Shown here piece after piece: positions 44,394 through 52,588 of a stretch of 64,000 nucleotides of DNA. The position numbers and the translations under genes were made by a program. How positions within the stretch are numbered: position 1 is the stretch's first letter; the number at the start of each line of letters is the position of its first letter. Below the pieces are notes generated by a model. That model had not been told where the DNA came from. It saw only the letters and a program-made list of their open reading frames with translations, and made no database searches. The stretch comes from Alcaligenaceae bacterium (GTDB lineage Bacteria > Pseudomonadota > Gammaproteobacteria > Burkholderiales > Burkholderiaceae_B), in contig JACCEP010000001.1 in assembly GCA_013416395.1 (NCBI GenBank), positions 620,001 through 684,000 on the forward strand, in the 5' to 3' direction.

Positions 44394-45017
44394 TTGGCAC
44401 GTTATATTGGACCTAAATGCAAGCTCTCGCGTCGCGAGGGTACTGATCTGTTTTTGAAGAGCGCACGCCGCTCGCTTGACTCTAAGTGCAAACTTGAGTC
44501 CAAGCCTGGTCAGCATGGCCGCACTTCTGGCGCCCGCACTTCAGACTTCGGTCTGCAGCTGCGCGAAAAGCAGAAGCTCAAGCGCATGTACGGCGTTCTC
44601 GAAAAGCAGTTTCGTAAATACTTTTTCGAAGCTGACCGTCGTCGTGGAAACACAGGCGAGACCTTGATTCAATTGCTCGAATCACGCCTCGACAACGTTG
44701 TTTACCGCATGGGCTTCGGCTCCACGCGCGCTGAAGCACGTCAGCTGGTAAACCACCGCGCTGTAGAAGTTAACGGCCGCACCGCCGACATCGCTTCTAT
44801 GCTGGTCAAGGCAGGTGACGTTGTTTCTATTCGTGAAAAAGCCAAGGCACAGCCTCGCATTCGCGAAGCGCTTGACCTTGCAACTGGCCAGGGCTTGCCA
44901 CAGTGGGTAGAAGTCGACACCGACAAGCTCACCGGTACGTTCAAGCAAGTTCCAGACCGCGCTGATGTCGCTCGCGACGTCAACGAGTCAATGATTGTCG
45001 AGCTTTACTCGCGTTAA
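44394..45017 (+). CDS. rpsD: 30S ribosomal protein S4
   Basis: A 207-residue protein beginning at TTG 44394 ([20 protein letters not shown]), with an S4 RNA-binding domain ([20 protein letters not shown], then [20 protein letters not shown]). It starts 30S assembly and, in E. coli, represses the alpha operon. The TTG start with AAGGGGAAGC is unusual for a ribosomal gene and may lower its translation. A 14-bp hairpin begins 10 nt after its stop. Confidence 0.95.
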   Translation: MARYIGPKCKLSRREGTDLFLKSARRSLDSKCKLESKPGQHGRTSGARTSDFGLQLREKQKLKRMYGVLEKQFRKYFFEADRRRGNTGETLIQLLESRLDNVVYRMGFGSTRAEARQLVNHRAVEVNGRTADIASMLVKAGDVVSIREKAKAQPRIREALDLATGQGLPQWVEVDTDKLTGTFKQVPDRADVARDVNESMIVELYSR

Positions 45018-45026
45018 TCATGCTTT

Positions 45027-45066
45027 CTGCGTGGCGCTTCGGGCTTGTGCCGGAAGCGCCACGCAG
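45027..45066 (+). other. Strong hairpin between rpsD and rpoA
   Basis: The 14-bp perfect stem CTGCGTGGCGCTTC / GAAGCGCCACGCAG encloses a 12-nt loop that can itself pair GGC/GCC. It starts 9 nt after the rpsD stop and is followed by no U run. It may be an RNA-processing or partial attenuation site before rpoA. Confidence 0.65.
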
Positions 45067-45261
45067 GCGTATGGCAGCGTGGTTTCCCGTTATTGCGACG
45101 CGTGTCGGCATCTTGTCGCGCTCGTCCCGACGGGTCTGCCTGTTTCAGGTGCCATCGTTTCTGCCTATTCAATTTATCAGGCTACTGGTCTTTCGGGCCA
45201 TCAGTCTTTTTCCATCAGCCTTATCGGTGTAACGAGCCGAGGGTATTGACAAGGAATTTTC

Positions 45262-46251
45262 ATGTCGTCACAAGGTTTTCTAAAGCCCCGCTCCATTGAA
45301 GTCGAGCCTGTTGGTAAAAATCACGCCAAAATCGTGATGGAGCCCTTCGAACGTGGCTACGGTCATACGCTGGGTAACGCGCTGCGTCGCATTCTTCTGT
45401 CTTCGATGACAGGTTATGCGCCTACCGAAGTTCAAATGACGGGTGTTGTGCACGAGTACTCCACGGTTGCTGGTGTGCGCGAAGACGTTGTCGACGTTTT
45501 GCTCAATCTTAAGGGCGTAGTCTTCAAGCTGCACAATCGCGAAGAAGTTACCCTGATCCTGCGCAAGCAGGGTGCTGGTGTTGTTACTGCTGCCGATATT
45601 GAACTGCCACACGACGTCGAGATCATCAATCCTGATCACCACATCGCCACGCTGACCGAAGCCGGTAAGCTTGAAATGCAGATCAAGGTCGAGCAAGGTC
45701 GTGGCTATGTGCCCGGTAACGTGCGTGCGCTGTCCGACGACCGCACTCATACCATTGGTCGCATCGTGCTTGATGCTTCATACAGCCCGGTTCGCCGCGT
45801 AAGCTATTCGGTTGAAAGCGCGCGTGTTGAACAGCGTACTGACCTCGACAAGCTGGTGCTTGATATCGAAACCAACGGTGTTATCTCTCCAGAAGAAGCT
45901 GTACGCCAATCGGCGCGCATACTTATGGATCAGATTTCGGTGTTTGCCGCCCTTGAAGGCGCTGGCGATGCCTACGACACCGCACCGGCCCGTGGCGCTC
46001 CGCAGATTGATCCTGTGCTGCTGCGTCCCGTTGACGATCTTGAGCTCACCGTGCGTTCGGCCAACTGCCTTAAGGCCGAAAACATCTACTACATCGGCGA
46101 TCTCATTCAACGTACCGAAAACGAATTGCTCAAAACCCCTAACCTGGGTCGCAAGTCGCTCAACGAGATCAAAGAAGTATTGGCTGCACGTGGCCTCACG
46201 CTGGGCATGAAGCTCGAAAACTGGCCTCCGCTGGGCCTTGAGCGTCCATAA
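45262..46251 (+). CDS. rpoA: RNA polymerase alpha subunit
   Basis: A 329-residue protein. The N-terminal assembly domain has [20 protein letters not shown] and [20 protein letters not shown]. The C-terminal domain has [20 protein letters not shown] and [20 protein letters not shown], the part that binds UP elements and activators. The 244-bp spacer after rpsD is long for this operon. GACAAGGAATTTTC precedes the ATG. Hairpins lie on both sides of the gene. Confidence 0.97.
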   Translation: MSSQGFLKPRSIEVEPVGKNHAKIVMEPFERGYGHTLGNALRRILLSSMTGYAPTEVQMTGVVHEYSTVAGVREDVVDVLLNLKGVVFKLHNREEVTLILRKQGAGVVTAADIELPHDVEIINPDHHIATLTEAGKLEMQIKVEQGRGYVPGNVRALSDDRTHTIGRIVLDASYSPVRRVSYSVESARVEQRTDLDKLVLDIETNGVISPEEAVRQSARILMDQISVFAALEGAGDAYDTAPARGAPQIDPVLLRPVDDLELTVRSANCLKAENIYYIGDLIQRTENELLKTPNLGRKSLNEIKEVLAARGLTLGMKLENWPPLGLERP

Positions 46252-46265
46252 GTATTAAGTTGTAC

Positions 46266-46302
46266 CGTCAGGCAACCGGGCAGTGCGTCAGGTTGCCTGA
46301 CG
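46266..46302 (+). other. Strong hairpin between rpoA and rplQ
   Basis: The 12-bp perfect stem CGTCAGGCAACC / GGTTGCCTGACG has a 13-nt loop, 14 nt after the rpoA stop, with no U run. Together with the hairpin at 45027 it brackets rpoA. Confidence 0.6.
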
Positions 46303-46422
46303 TGTTAAACCAGGTTTTCCACATATCGTGGTAAACTTCTGCCCCACCCGGCCCGCAGCGCAGCTGATAGAAGAGCCGGTTAACAGACGGTATCCCCGTC
46401 ATCAAGATTCAAGGAAAACATC

Positions 46423-46806
46423 ATGCGTCATCGTAGTGGTCTGCGTAAACTAAATCGCACCAGTAGTCACCGTCTTGCCATGTTCCGCAACATGGCTGTG
46501 TCGTTAATTACTCACGAAGCGATCAAAACCACATTGCCTAAGGCAAAAGAAATGCGTCGCGTAATTGAGCCTCTGATCACGCTTAGCAAAGAAGCGACAG
46601 TGGCCAACCGTCGTCTGGCATTCGCTCGCCTGCGCGATCGTGACGCTGTCACCAAGCTGTTCAATGTAATCGGTCCTCGCTACAAAGAGCGTAATGGTGG
46701 TTACACCCGCGTTCTTAAAATGGGTTTCCGTCAGGGCGACAACGCCCCCATGGCTTACATGGAACTGGTCGACCGCCCAGAAGTTGAAGAAGAAAGCGCT
46801 GAGTAA
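46423..46806 (+). CDS. rplQ: 50S ribosomal protein L17
   Basis: A 127-residue protein: [40 protein letters not shown] and the final [21 protein letters not shown]17 lies near the tunnel exit and ends the alpha operon. It is 171 bp from rpoA, with CAAGGAAAAC as ribosome site, and is followed by a 16-bp hairpin. Confidence 0.96.
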   Translation: MRHRSGLRKLNRTSSHRLAMFRNMAVSLITHEAIKTTLPKAKEMRRVIEPLITLSKEATVANRRLAFARLRDRDAVTKLFNVIGPRYKERNGGYTRVLKMGFRQGDNAPMAYMELVDRPEVEEESAE

Positions 46807-46842
46807 GCTTGCGGCGTCTTTTTAAAAGACACATATTTGTAA

Positions 46843-46885
46843 ACTGCGCCCCACAAACTGGTTTTTCCGGTTTGTGGGGCGCAGT
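46843..46885 (+). terminator. Long hairpin after rplQ, probable end of the alpha operon
   Basis: The 16-bp perfect stem ACTGCGCCCCACAAAC / GTTTGTGGGGCGCAGT has an 11-nt loop (TGGTTTTTCCG), 37 nt after the stop. A smaller palindrome GTCTTTTTAAAAGAC (46816-46830) precedes it. No clean U tract follows, so termination may need other factors. Confidence 0.55.
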
Positions 46886-47010
46886 CCATTTACGCGCGCT
46901 CTATTTATGCGGCGAAATCGTATGGCACTGTTAATCTGCTCGTCCTGGCGCTGCGGGGCGTCTTGCACACCAGACAGTACAATCAGTCTGATTTCATTCT
47001 GGACTATCCC

Positions 47011-47403
47011 ATGAGCTCTGATCGTCACGGGGGCATCGCGCCTGAAGGCCTGCCCCACATTGCTTGCGCTGTTGCGGCGTCCGACATTGTGATTGTGCTG
47101 AGTAACGCGCCCGATGCCTTGCTGGCAAAGCGTATTGCTCACGTATTAGTTGAAGAACACCTTGCCGCATGTGTGAACCTTGGTGAGGCGGGCCTGTCCA
47201 TGTACATGTGGCAGGGCACCCTGGAGGGGGCAGAAGAAATTCCCATGGTTATGAAAACCACGAGCGAAAGGGCTCCCGCGCTCATGGAAAGGCTGCGTCA
47301 ATTGCATCCCTACGAGGTTCCTGAGATGCTGATACTCCCGGTAGCGGGAGGCTCTCGCGAATATGTCGAGTGGGTGCGCGAGCAGGTCAAGCCGCAAGGC
47401 TGA
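47011..47403 (+). CDS. cutA: CutA-family divalent-cation tolerance protein
   Basis: A 130-residue protein with CutA1 features: SDIVIVLSNAPDALLAKRIA, VEEHLAACVNLGEAGLSMYM, WQGTLEGAEEIPMVMKTTSE and the late LHPYEVPEMLILPV. CutA1 is a trimeric ferredoxin-like protein first linked to copper tolerance in E. coli; its biochemical role remains unclear. ATG 47011 was preferred to a TTG further upstream (46963). dsbD follows 26 nt later, the same pairing as cutA-dsbD (cutA1-dipZ) in E. coli. Confidence 0.9.
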   Translation: MSSDRHGGIAPEGLPHIACAVAASDIVIVLSNAPDALLAKRIAHVLVEEHLAACVNLGEAGLSMYMWQGTLEGAEEIPMVMKTTSERAPALMERLRQLHPYEVPEMLILPVAGGSREYVEWVREQVKPQG

Positions 47404-47429
47404 TTCTTTAAGTTTTCAAGGAAGTAAAC

Positions 47430-49454
47430 ATGTTGTATTTTGCGCGGTCAGACAACGCGGCCTTTGGTCGGCGTGCGAGTCTGCGGGCGTGCCTGGCGGC
47501 TTTCTTTATAGTTATTGTGTCGCTGATGGCGTTTCATTCTGCTATGGCAGAAGAAGATTTTCTCGACCCTGAACAGGCGTTTGTTTTTTCAGCGGCCACG
47601 CAAAAGCCCGATGAGCTCTCTGTACATTTCAAGATTGCGCCCAAGTACTACATGTATCGTTCGCGTTTTGAGTTTGCCGTTGATGACGGCACTGACGCAT
47701 CGGTACTGGGGCAGCCCGTTTTTCCTCAAGGGCAGGTTAAATATGACCCTACCTTTGATGAAAACATGGAGGTCTACCACGATCAGATCACCATACGTGT
47801 GCCGTTACAGGCTGGTGCTGCGCAAGCGTTCAAAGTTTTAATCACGGGGCAGGGCTGCGCGGATGCGGGCCTTTGTTACCCACCCGATACGCGCGAGATC
47901 ACGCTTTCACCGATAGACGGCGGCTACGCAGCCGCGGGCAAGGGCGTGGTTGCCCGCGTGCCCGACCCAGCGCCCCAGGCAGGCGTATCGGGCGGTGCAA
48001 GCAAGGGCACAGGTGCTGGCGCCAACGGCGGCGTGGCATCTGGCGCGCCGGGCGGGCAATTAACCAGCGCGCTGAATCTGGGTGATACCGGCTTTGCCGC
48101 GTATCTGTCTCACGCGGGCTTGTTTGAGATTGTCGGGTTATCGCTGCTGCTAGGCCTGTTGCTGTCATTTACCCCATGTGTTTTGCCTATGGTGCCCATT
48201 CTGCTGGCCATTCTCATGGGCAGGTCGGGGGCGTCGTCCGAAACGACGCAGCCGGGTGGAACAGGGGCTGCAAGCACTAGGGTGCCACTCACCCGCAAAC
48301 GAGGGCTTGCACTGGCTGCTGTCTTTGTGCTGGGCATGTCATTGGTTTATACCGCGCTAGGCGTCGCAGCGGGGCTGGTGGGTGCCAGCCTTGCGGGCTG
48401 GCTTCAAACCCCATGGGTGCTGGGCATATTTGCCTTTTTGCTGGCTTTGCTGGCGCTGGCGATGTTTGACGTATATACCCTGCAGGCACCCACGGGCATG
48501 CAGTCTGCGTTGAACCAGCGCCTTTCCAGGATACCTGGCGGGCATTATGGCGGCGTGTTTATCATGGGCATGCTGTCGGCACTTATCGTCGGGCCGTGCG
48601 TGGCAGCACCGCTTGCCGGTGTGCTGCTGTTTATTTCGCAAACAGGCGATGTGGTGCTGGGCGGTACCGCGCTGTTTGCGCTGGCCTGGGGGCAGGGCCT
48701 GCTGCTGCTGGCGGTGGGCGCGTCGTCGGGCATGTTAATGCCTAAAGCAGGCCCCTGGATGCAAGGCATCAAGCATATCTTTGGCATTTTGCTGCTGGCA
48801 ACGGCCTGGTGGATGGTTAACTCGGTTGTACCAGATTGGCTGTCCATACTGGGGTGGGCACTGCTGGCCCTTTGGGCGGCCGTCATGCTTGGCGCGTTCG
48901 GGGCCATTAATCAGGCGGCTGACGCCGGTGTCGGAGCAGGGCTGCGTAAAGCCTTGGGCCTGGCGTTAGCAGCTTGGGCGCTTATTCTGCTGGTCGGTTT
49001 GGCGGCAGGTAGCCGCGATATGCTGCGGCCGCTGGCTGTGTTGACCGCAAGCAGCGGGTCGGGATTTTCAGGGTCAGGGCAACTGGCAAATAGCCCAACA
49101 CGATTTGTGCGGGTAGGCTCCAGTGAAGAACTCGACCAACTGCTGGCCACCGCAGATCGTCCGGTTATGCTCGATTTTTATGCTGACTGGTGCGTATCGT
49201 GCATAGAAATGGAGCGCTTTACGTTTAGCGACCCGGCTGTCGCACAACAAATGTCGCGCATGCTGCTGGTACAGGCTGACGTCACTGGCAATACCCCGCA
49301 AGACCGCGCCTTGCTGAAGCGTTTCAAGCTGTTTGGGCCACCCGGTATTATCTTTTTTGATCAACAGGGCGGCGAACTGGATAGTGCGCGCGTCGTCGGT
49401 TTTATGAACGCCGAGAAATTTGGCACTGTGCTGGGCCGCGTGCTGGGCCAATAA
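47430..49454 (+). CDS. dsbD: Thiol:disulfide interchange protein DsbD
   Basis: A 674-residue inner-membrane protein. A signal segment ends near FHSAMAEE. The periplasmic alpha domain has GCADAGLCYPPDTR with its two Cys (about 143 and 149). A Gly/Ala/Ser-rich linker leads to the beta domain with about eight helices and the Cys of SFTPCVLPMVPILLAI and IVGPCVAAPLAGVL. A C-terminal thioredoxin domain has DFYADWCVSCIEMERF (CVSC at 588-591). It passes electrons from cytoplasmic thioredoxin to periplasmic DsbC/CcmG-type partners, fitting the ResBC cytochrome c genes close by. CAAGGAAG precedes the ATG. Confidence 0.95.
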   Translation: MLYFARSDNAAFGRRASLRACLAAFFIVIVSLMAFHSAMAEEDFLDPEQAFVFSAATQKPDELSVHFKIAPKYYMYRSRFEFAVDDGTDASVLGQPVFPQGQVKYDPTFDENMEVYHDQITIRVPLQAGAAQAFKVLITGQGCADAGLCYPPDTREITLSPIDGGYAAAGKGVVARVPDPAPQAGVSGGASKGTGAGANGGVASGAPGGQLTSALNLGDTGFAAYLSHAGLFEIVGLSLLLGLLLSFTPCVLPMVPILLAILMGRSGASSETTQPGGTGAASTRVPLTRKRGLALAAVFVLGMSLVYTALGVAAGLVGASLAGWLQTPWVLGIFAFLLALLALAMFDVYTLQAPTGMQSALNQRLSRIPGGHYGGVFIMGMLSALIVGPCVAAPLAGVLLFISQTGDVVLGGTALFALAWGQGLLLLAVGASSGMLMPKAGPWMQGIKHIFGILLLATAWWMVNSVVPDWLSILGWALLALWAAVMLGAFGAINQAADAGVGAGLRKALGLALAAWALILLVGLAAGSRDMLRPLAVLTASSGSGFSGSGQLANSPTRFVRVGSSEELDQLLATADRPVMLDFYADWCVSCIEMERFTFSDPAVAQQMSRMLLVQADVTGNTPQDRALLKRFKLFGPPGIIFFDQQGGELDSARVVGFMNAEKFGTVLGRVLGQ

Positions 49455-49573
49455 AGAAAGCGTACTTACCGGCAACCGGGGCGCAGGGCGTCATGCTGCT
49501 GCGCTTTGTTGTGGCGCGCGGGGCCACGCCATTGTTACGGGATGCCAGCATCCAGACGCCAGCACGGACAACA

Positions 49574-49727
49574 GGCAACGAGCAACGAGCAATAGGCAAC
49601 GAGCAATAGGCAACGAGCAATAGGCAACGAGCAACAGGCAACGAGCAACAGGCAACAGGCAACAGGCAACGAGCAACAGGCAACAGGCAACAGGCAACAG
49701 GCAACAGGCAACCGGCAGCAAGCAACA
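49574..49727. repeat. Tandem array of about 22 heptamers (RGCAAYR)
   Basis: The 7-bp units are GGCAACA, GGCAACG, AGCAACA, AGCAATA and minor variants in an unbroken 154-bp run. The left part alternates GGCAACG with AGCAATA, the right part is mainly GGCAACA, and the last three units are degenerate. It lies between the convergent dsbD and hemB genes, outside any gene. Open frames encoding a CCLLPVA repeat on the opposite strand are artefacts. Copy number probably varies by replication slippage. Confidence 0.92.
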
Positions 49728-49758
49728 ACGAGCAAGCACCAGGCAGCCAAGAACTAGA

Positions 49759-49807
49759 AGCTAGGAATAAGTAGCTAGGAACAAGGAGCTAGGAACAAGG
49801 AGCAAGG
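49759..49807. repeat. Second tandem repeat, 14-bp unit
   Basis: AGCTAGGAATAAGT is followed by two perfect copies of AGCTAGGAACAAGG and a partial AGCAAGG. It begins 31 bp after the heptamer array and shares the AGCAAGG/GGAACAAGG flavour with it, suggesting common slippage-prone origin. Confidence 0.8.
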
Positions 49808-49840
49808 CGGGCACTGTGTTCAAGTGCCGCGCCTTGTTTT
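49804..49840 (+). terminator. Probable terminator downstream of dsbD and the repeats
   Basis: AAGGCG-GGCACT, loop GTGTTCA, AGTGCC-(G)-CGCCTT gives 12 pairs with one bulge, followed by GTTTT. Read on the plus strand it would end dsbD transcripts about 350 nt after the stop, placing the tandem repeats in the 3' UTR. Confidence 0.5.
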
Positions 49841-49845
49841 GGCCT

Positions 49846-50889
<1,044 letters not shown>

Positions 50890-50908
50890 TTATGGAGCGT
50901 GGAGAGCA

Positions 50909-51532
50909 TCAAGGTACGACCTTGGGAGAAATCCAGTTTTCGATCTGGGCGGTGGCTGTGTCCAGGCCTATGCGTTCTGTGGCCGAAAACGGCACGGTAT
51001 TAAGAGCACCGATTTCGGCAAGCTCTTTTTGGACTGCAGCAACGGCCTTTAGCCTTTGCCCATAAGGCAGCTTGTCGGCCTTGGTAAGTAATGCCAGCAC
51101 AGGAATGCCGGTGGGCGCGATCCAGTCGGCCATGCGCTTGTCGAGGTCAGTAACGCCACGACGTATGTCAATGAGCATGACCACGCCGGCCAGCGAGGTG
51201 CGGGTACGCAGGTAGCCGCCAAGGGTATCTGCCCAGTCTTCTTTTTCTTGACGGGCCACTGAGGCATAACCGTAGCCCGGAAGGTCTACCAGAAAGCCCA
51301 GGTGTGCCCCGGGCTCGAGTGGGTCGGGGATGCCGAACAAATTGATGAGGCGCGTACGCCCCGGTGTTTTACTGGAGAATGCCAACCTGCGCTGATTGGT
51401 CAGCACATTGATGGCGGAAGACTTGCCAGAGTTGGACCGCCCGACGAAGCAAACCTCTGCCGTTGTAGGAGGCGGAAGCTGTTCAAGAAGGGCCGCCGAA
51501 ACGGTAAAGGAAGCGCGATGCAGTATGGACAC
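50909..51532 (-). CDS. engB: Ribosome biogenesis GTPase EngB (YihA/YsxC)
   Basis: A 207-residue GTPase: G1 motif GRSNSGKS (31-38), switch segment FSSKTPGRTRLINLFGI, G3 DLPGYG (83-88), and G4 TKAD (150-153). YihA/YsxC takes part in late 50S assembly and is usually essential. It is divergent from the cytochrome c4 gene. Confidence 0.95.
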   Translation of the reverse strand: MSILHRASFTVSAALLEQLPPPTTAEVCFVGRSNSGKSSAINVLTNQRRLAFSSKTPGRTRLINLFGIPDPLEPGAHLGFLVDLPGYGYASVARQEKEDWADTLGGYLRTRTSLAGVVMLIDIRRGVTDLDKRMADWIAPTGIPVLALLTKADKLPYGQRLKAVAAVQKELAEIGALNTVPFSATERIGLDTATAQIENWISPKVVP

Positions 51533-51685
51533 TGGAGGTACCTGAGTTATTCATTCAACCGCTATTGTATAATCGCAGGTTTGAAACAGTTGCGTCATTT
51601 TTGCTAAGCCCCATTTTAAGTGGAAATGGCGTTGTCATAGTGGTGTCTATGACACCCTGATCGAACATCGATCGTCGAGGTCCTC
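51533..51685 (+). promoter_or_regulatory. Divergent promoter region between engB and cytochrome c4
   Basis: A TATAAT (51568-51573) is a good -10 for the plus-strand cytochrome gene, though the -35 (TTATTC with a 15-bp spacer) is weak. The overlapping TACAAT on the minus strand (51569-51564) could serve engB. Confidence 0.35.
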
Positions 51686-52387
51686 ATGAAGCGCATGCTT
51701 TCCAGTTTCGTAGTAGCCGGCGTATTGGCGCTTGGCTCTTCCGTAGCCTCTCTTGCCTATGCGGCAGATATCGCGGTGGCCAAACCAGACGCCGCCAAAG
51801 GCGAGCAACTGTATGCCAACGGGGATATGGCCCGCGGCGTGCTGGCCTGTGCCAGTTGCCACGGCGCAGCGGGCAACAGCACAATTCCGCTAAACCCCAA
51901 TCTGTCGCATCAGCCGCACGAGTATCTCGTCAAGCAACTGATTGATTTCGCCCCACAGGGCGAAGGCAAGGCGCCCAAGCGCGGAGGCCCCAATGGTGCG
52001 CCTTCGGTTATGACGGCGTTTGCTTCGGCACTTACTGAAGAAGACCGGCAAAACGTGGCTTACTATCTGGCGCAGCAAGCGCTAGACCCAAAAACGGCAG
52101 CTACGGCCACCAATGAAGGCACCATGGAGCGTGGTCAGCATATCTGGCGTGGTGGCGTGCCTGATCGCCATGTGCCAGCCTGTGCTGGCTGTCATTCGCC
52201 CAACGGCGCTGGCATTCCGGCTAACTACCCACGCCTGTCGGGCCAGCACCCCGAGTACATTGCCGAGCAACTTAAGTTGTTCCGCAGCGGTGATCGCGGT
52301 AATAATGTGATCATGCAAGAAATTGCCGACCGCATGTCTGATTCTGATATCGCTGCCGTGGCCGACTACGCTGCCGGTCTGCGGTAA
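51686..52387 (+). CDS. Di-heme cytochrome c4-type protein
   Basis: A 233-residue periplasmic protein. The signal peptide MKRMLSSFVVAGVLALGSSV ends near AYAAD. Two similar halves follow, each with a heme c site: CASCHGAAGN (about residue 55) and CAGCHSPNGA (about residue 166), with later Met candidates. NPNLSHQPHEYLVKQLIDFA and YPRLSGQHPEYIAEQLKLFR are the matching segments. Cytochrome c4 ferries electrons to terminal oxidases. It could also be the electron acceptor that TauXY needs, although nothing in the sequence links them. It lies upstream of resB and ccsB, which attach its hemes. Confidence 0.92.
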   Translation: MKRMLSSFVVAGVLALGSSVASLAYAADIAVAKPDAAKGEQLYANGDMARGVLACASCHGAAGNSTIPLNPNLSHQPHEYLVKQLIDFAPQGEGKAPKRGGPNGAPSVMTAFASALTEEDRQNVAYYLAQQALDPKTAATATNEGTMERGQHIWRGGVPDRHVPACAGCHSPNGAGIPANYPRLSGQHPEYIAEQLKLFRSGDRGNNVIMQEIADRMSDSDIAAVADYAAGLR

Positions 52388-52406
52388 ACAAACGCCTCGG
52401 CATAAG

Positions 52407-52430
52407 CCTCGCCCCGCAGGGCGAGGTTAA
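52407..52430 (+). terminator. Hairpin after cytochrome c4
   Basis: The 8-bp stem CCTCGCCC-CGCA-GGGCGAGG is followed by TTAAT, a short T-rich tail. It is a weak terminator that could reduce read-through into resB. Confidence 0.5.
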
Positions 52431-52588
52431 TCGAGGCTGTCGTCAGGAGCTAAAGGCTCCCTGAAATAGTGGCACAGAAGCTTAGGCCACCCAGGCCGGA
52501 GTTCTTCACACGCGCTTTCGTTGCGCGCCTGATGCCTGCGGCAATACGTTTAGAATAGGGAGAAGCTGATGGTGGCGTTCCCCTTTTT

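Noticed and set aside
45020-45232. Short open frame between rpsD and rpoA
   Set aside because: Begins right at the rpsD stop and runs through the 14-bp hairpin with no ribosome site or family match; the spacer is better read as untranslated.
49574-49727. Possible CRISPR array
   Set aside because: The units are 7 bp, directly adjacent, with no spacers and no cas genes nearby.
49402-49750. Minus-strand open frames encoding CCLLPVA-type repeats
   Set aside because: They are translations of the 7-bp tandem repeat in all frames; no ribosome site, no family, low-complexity only.
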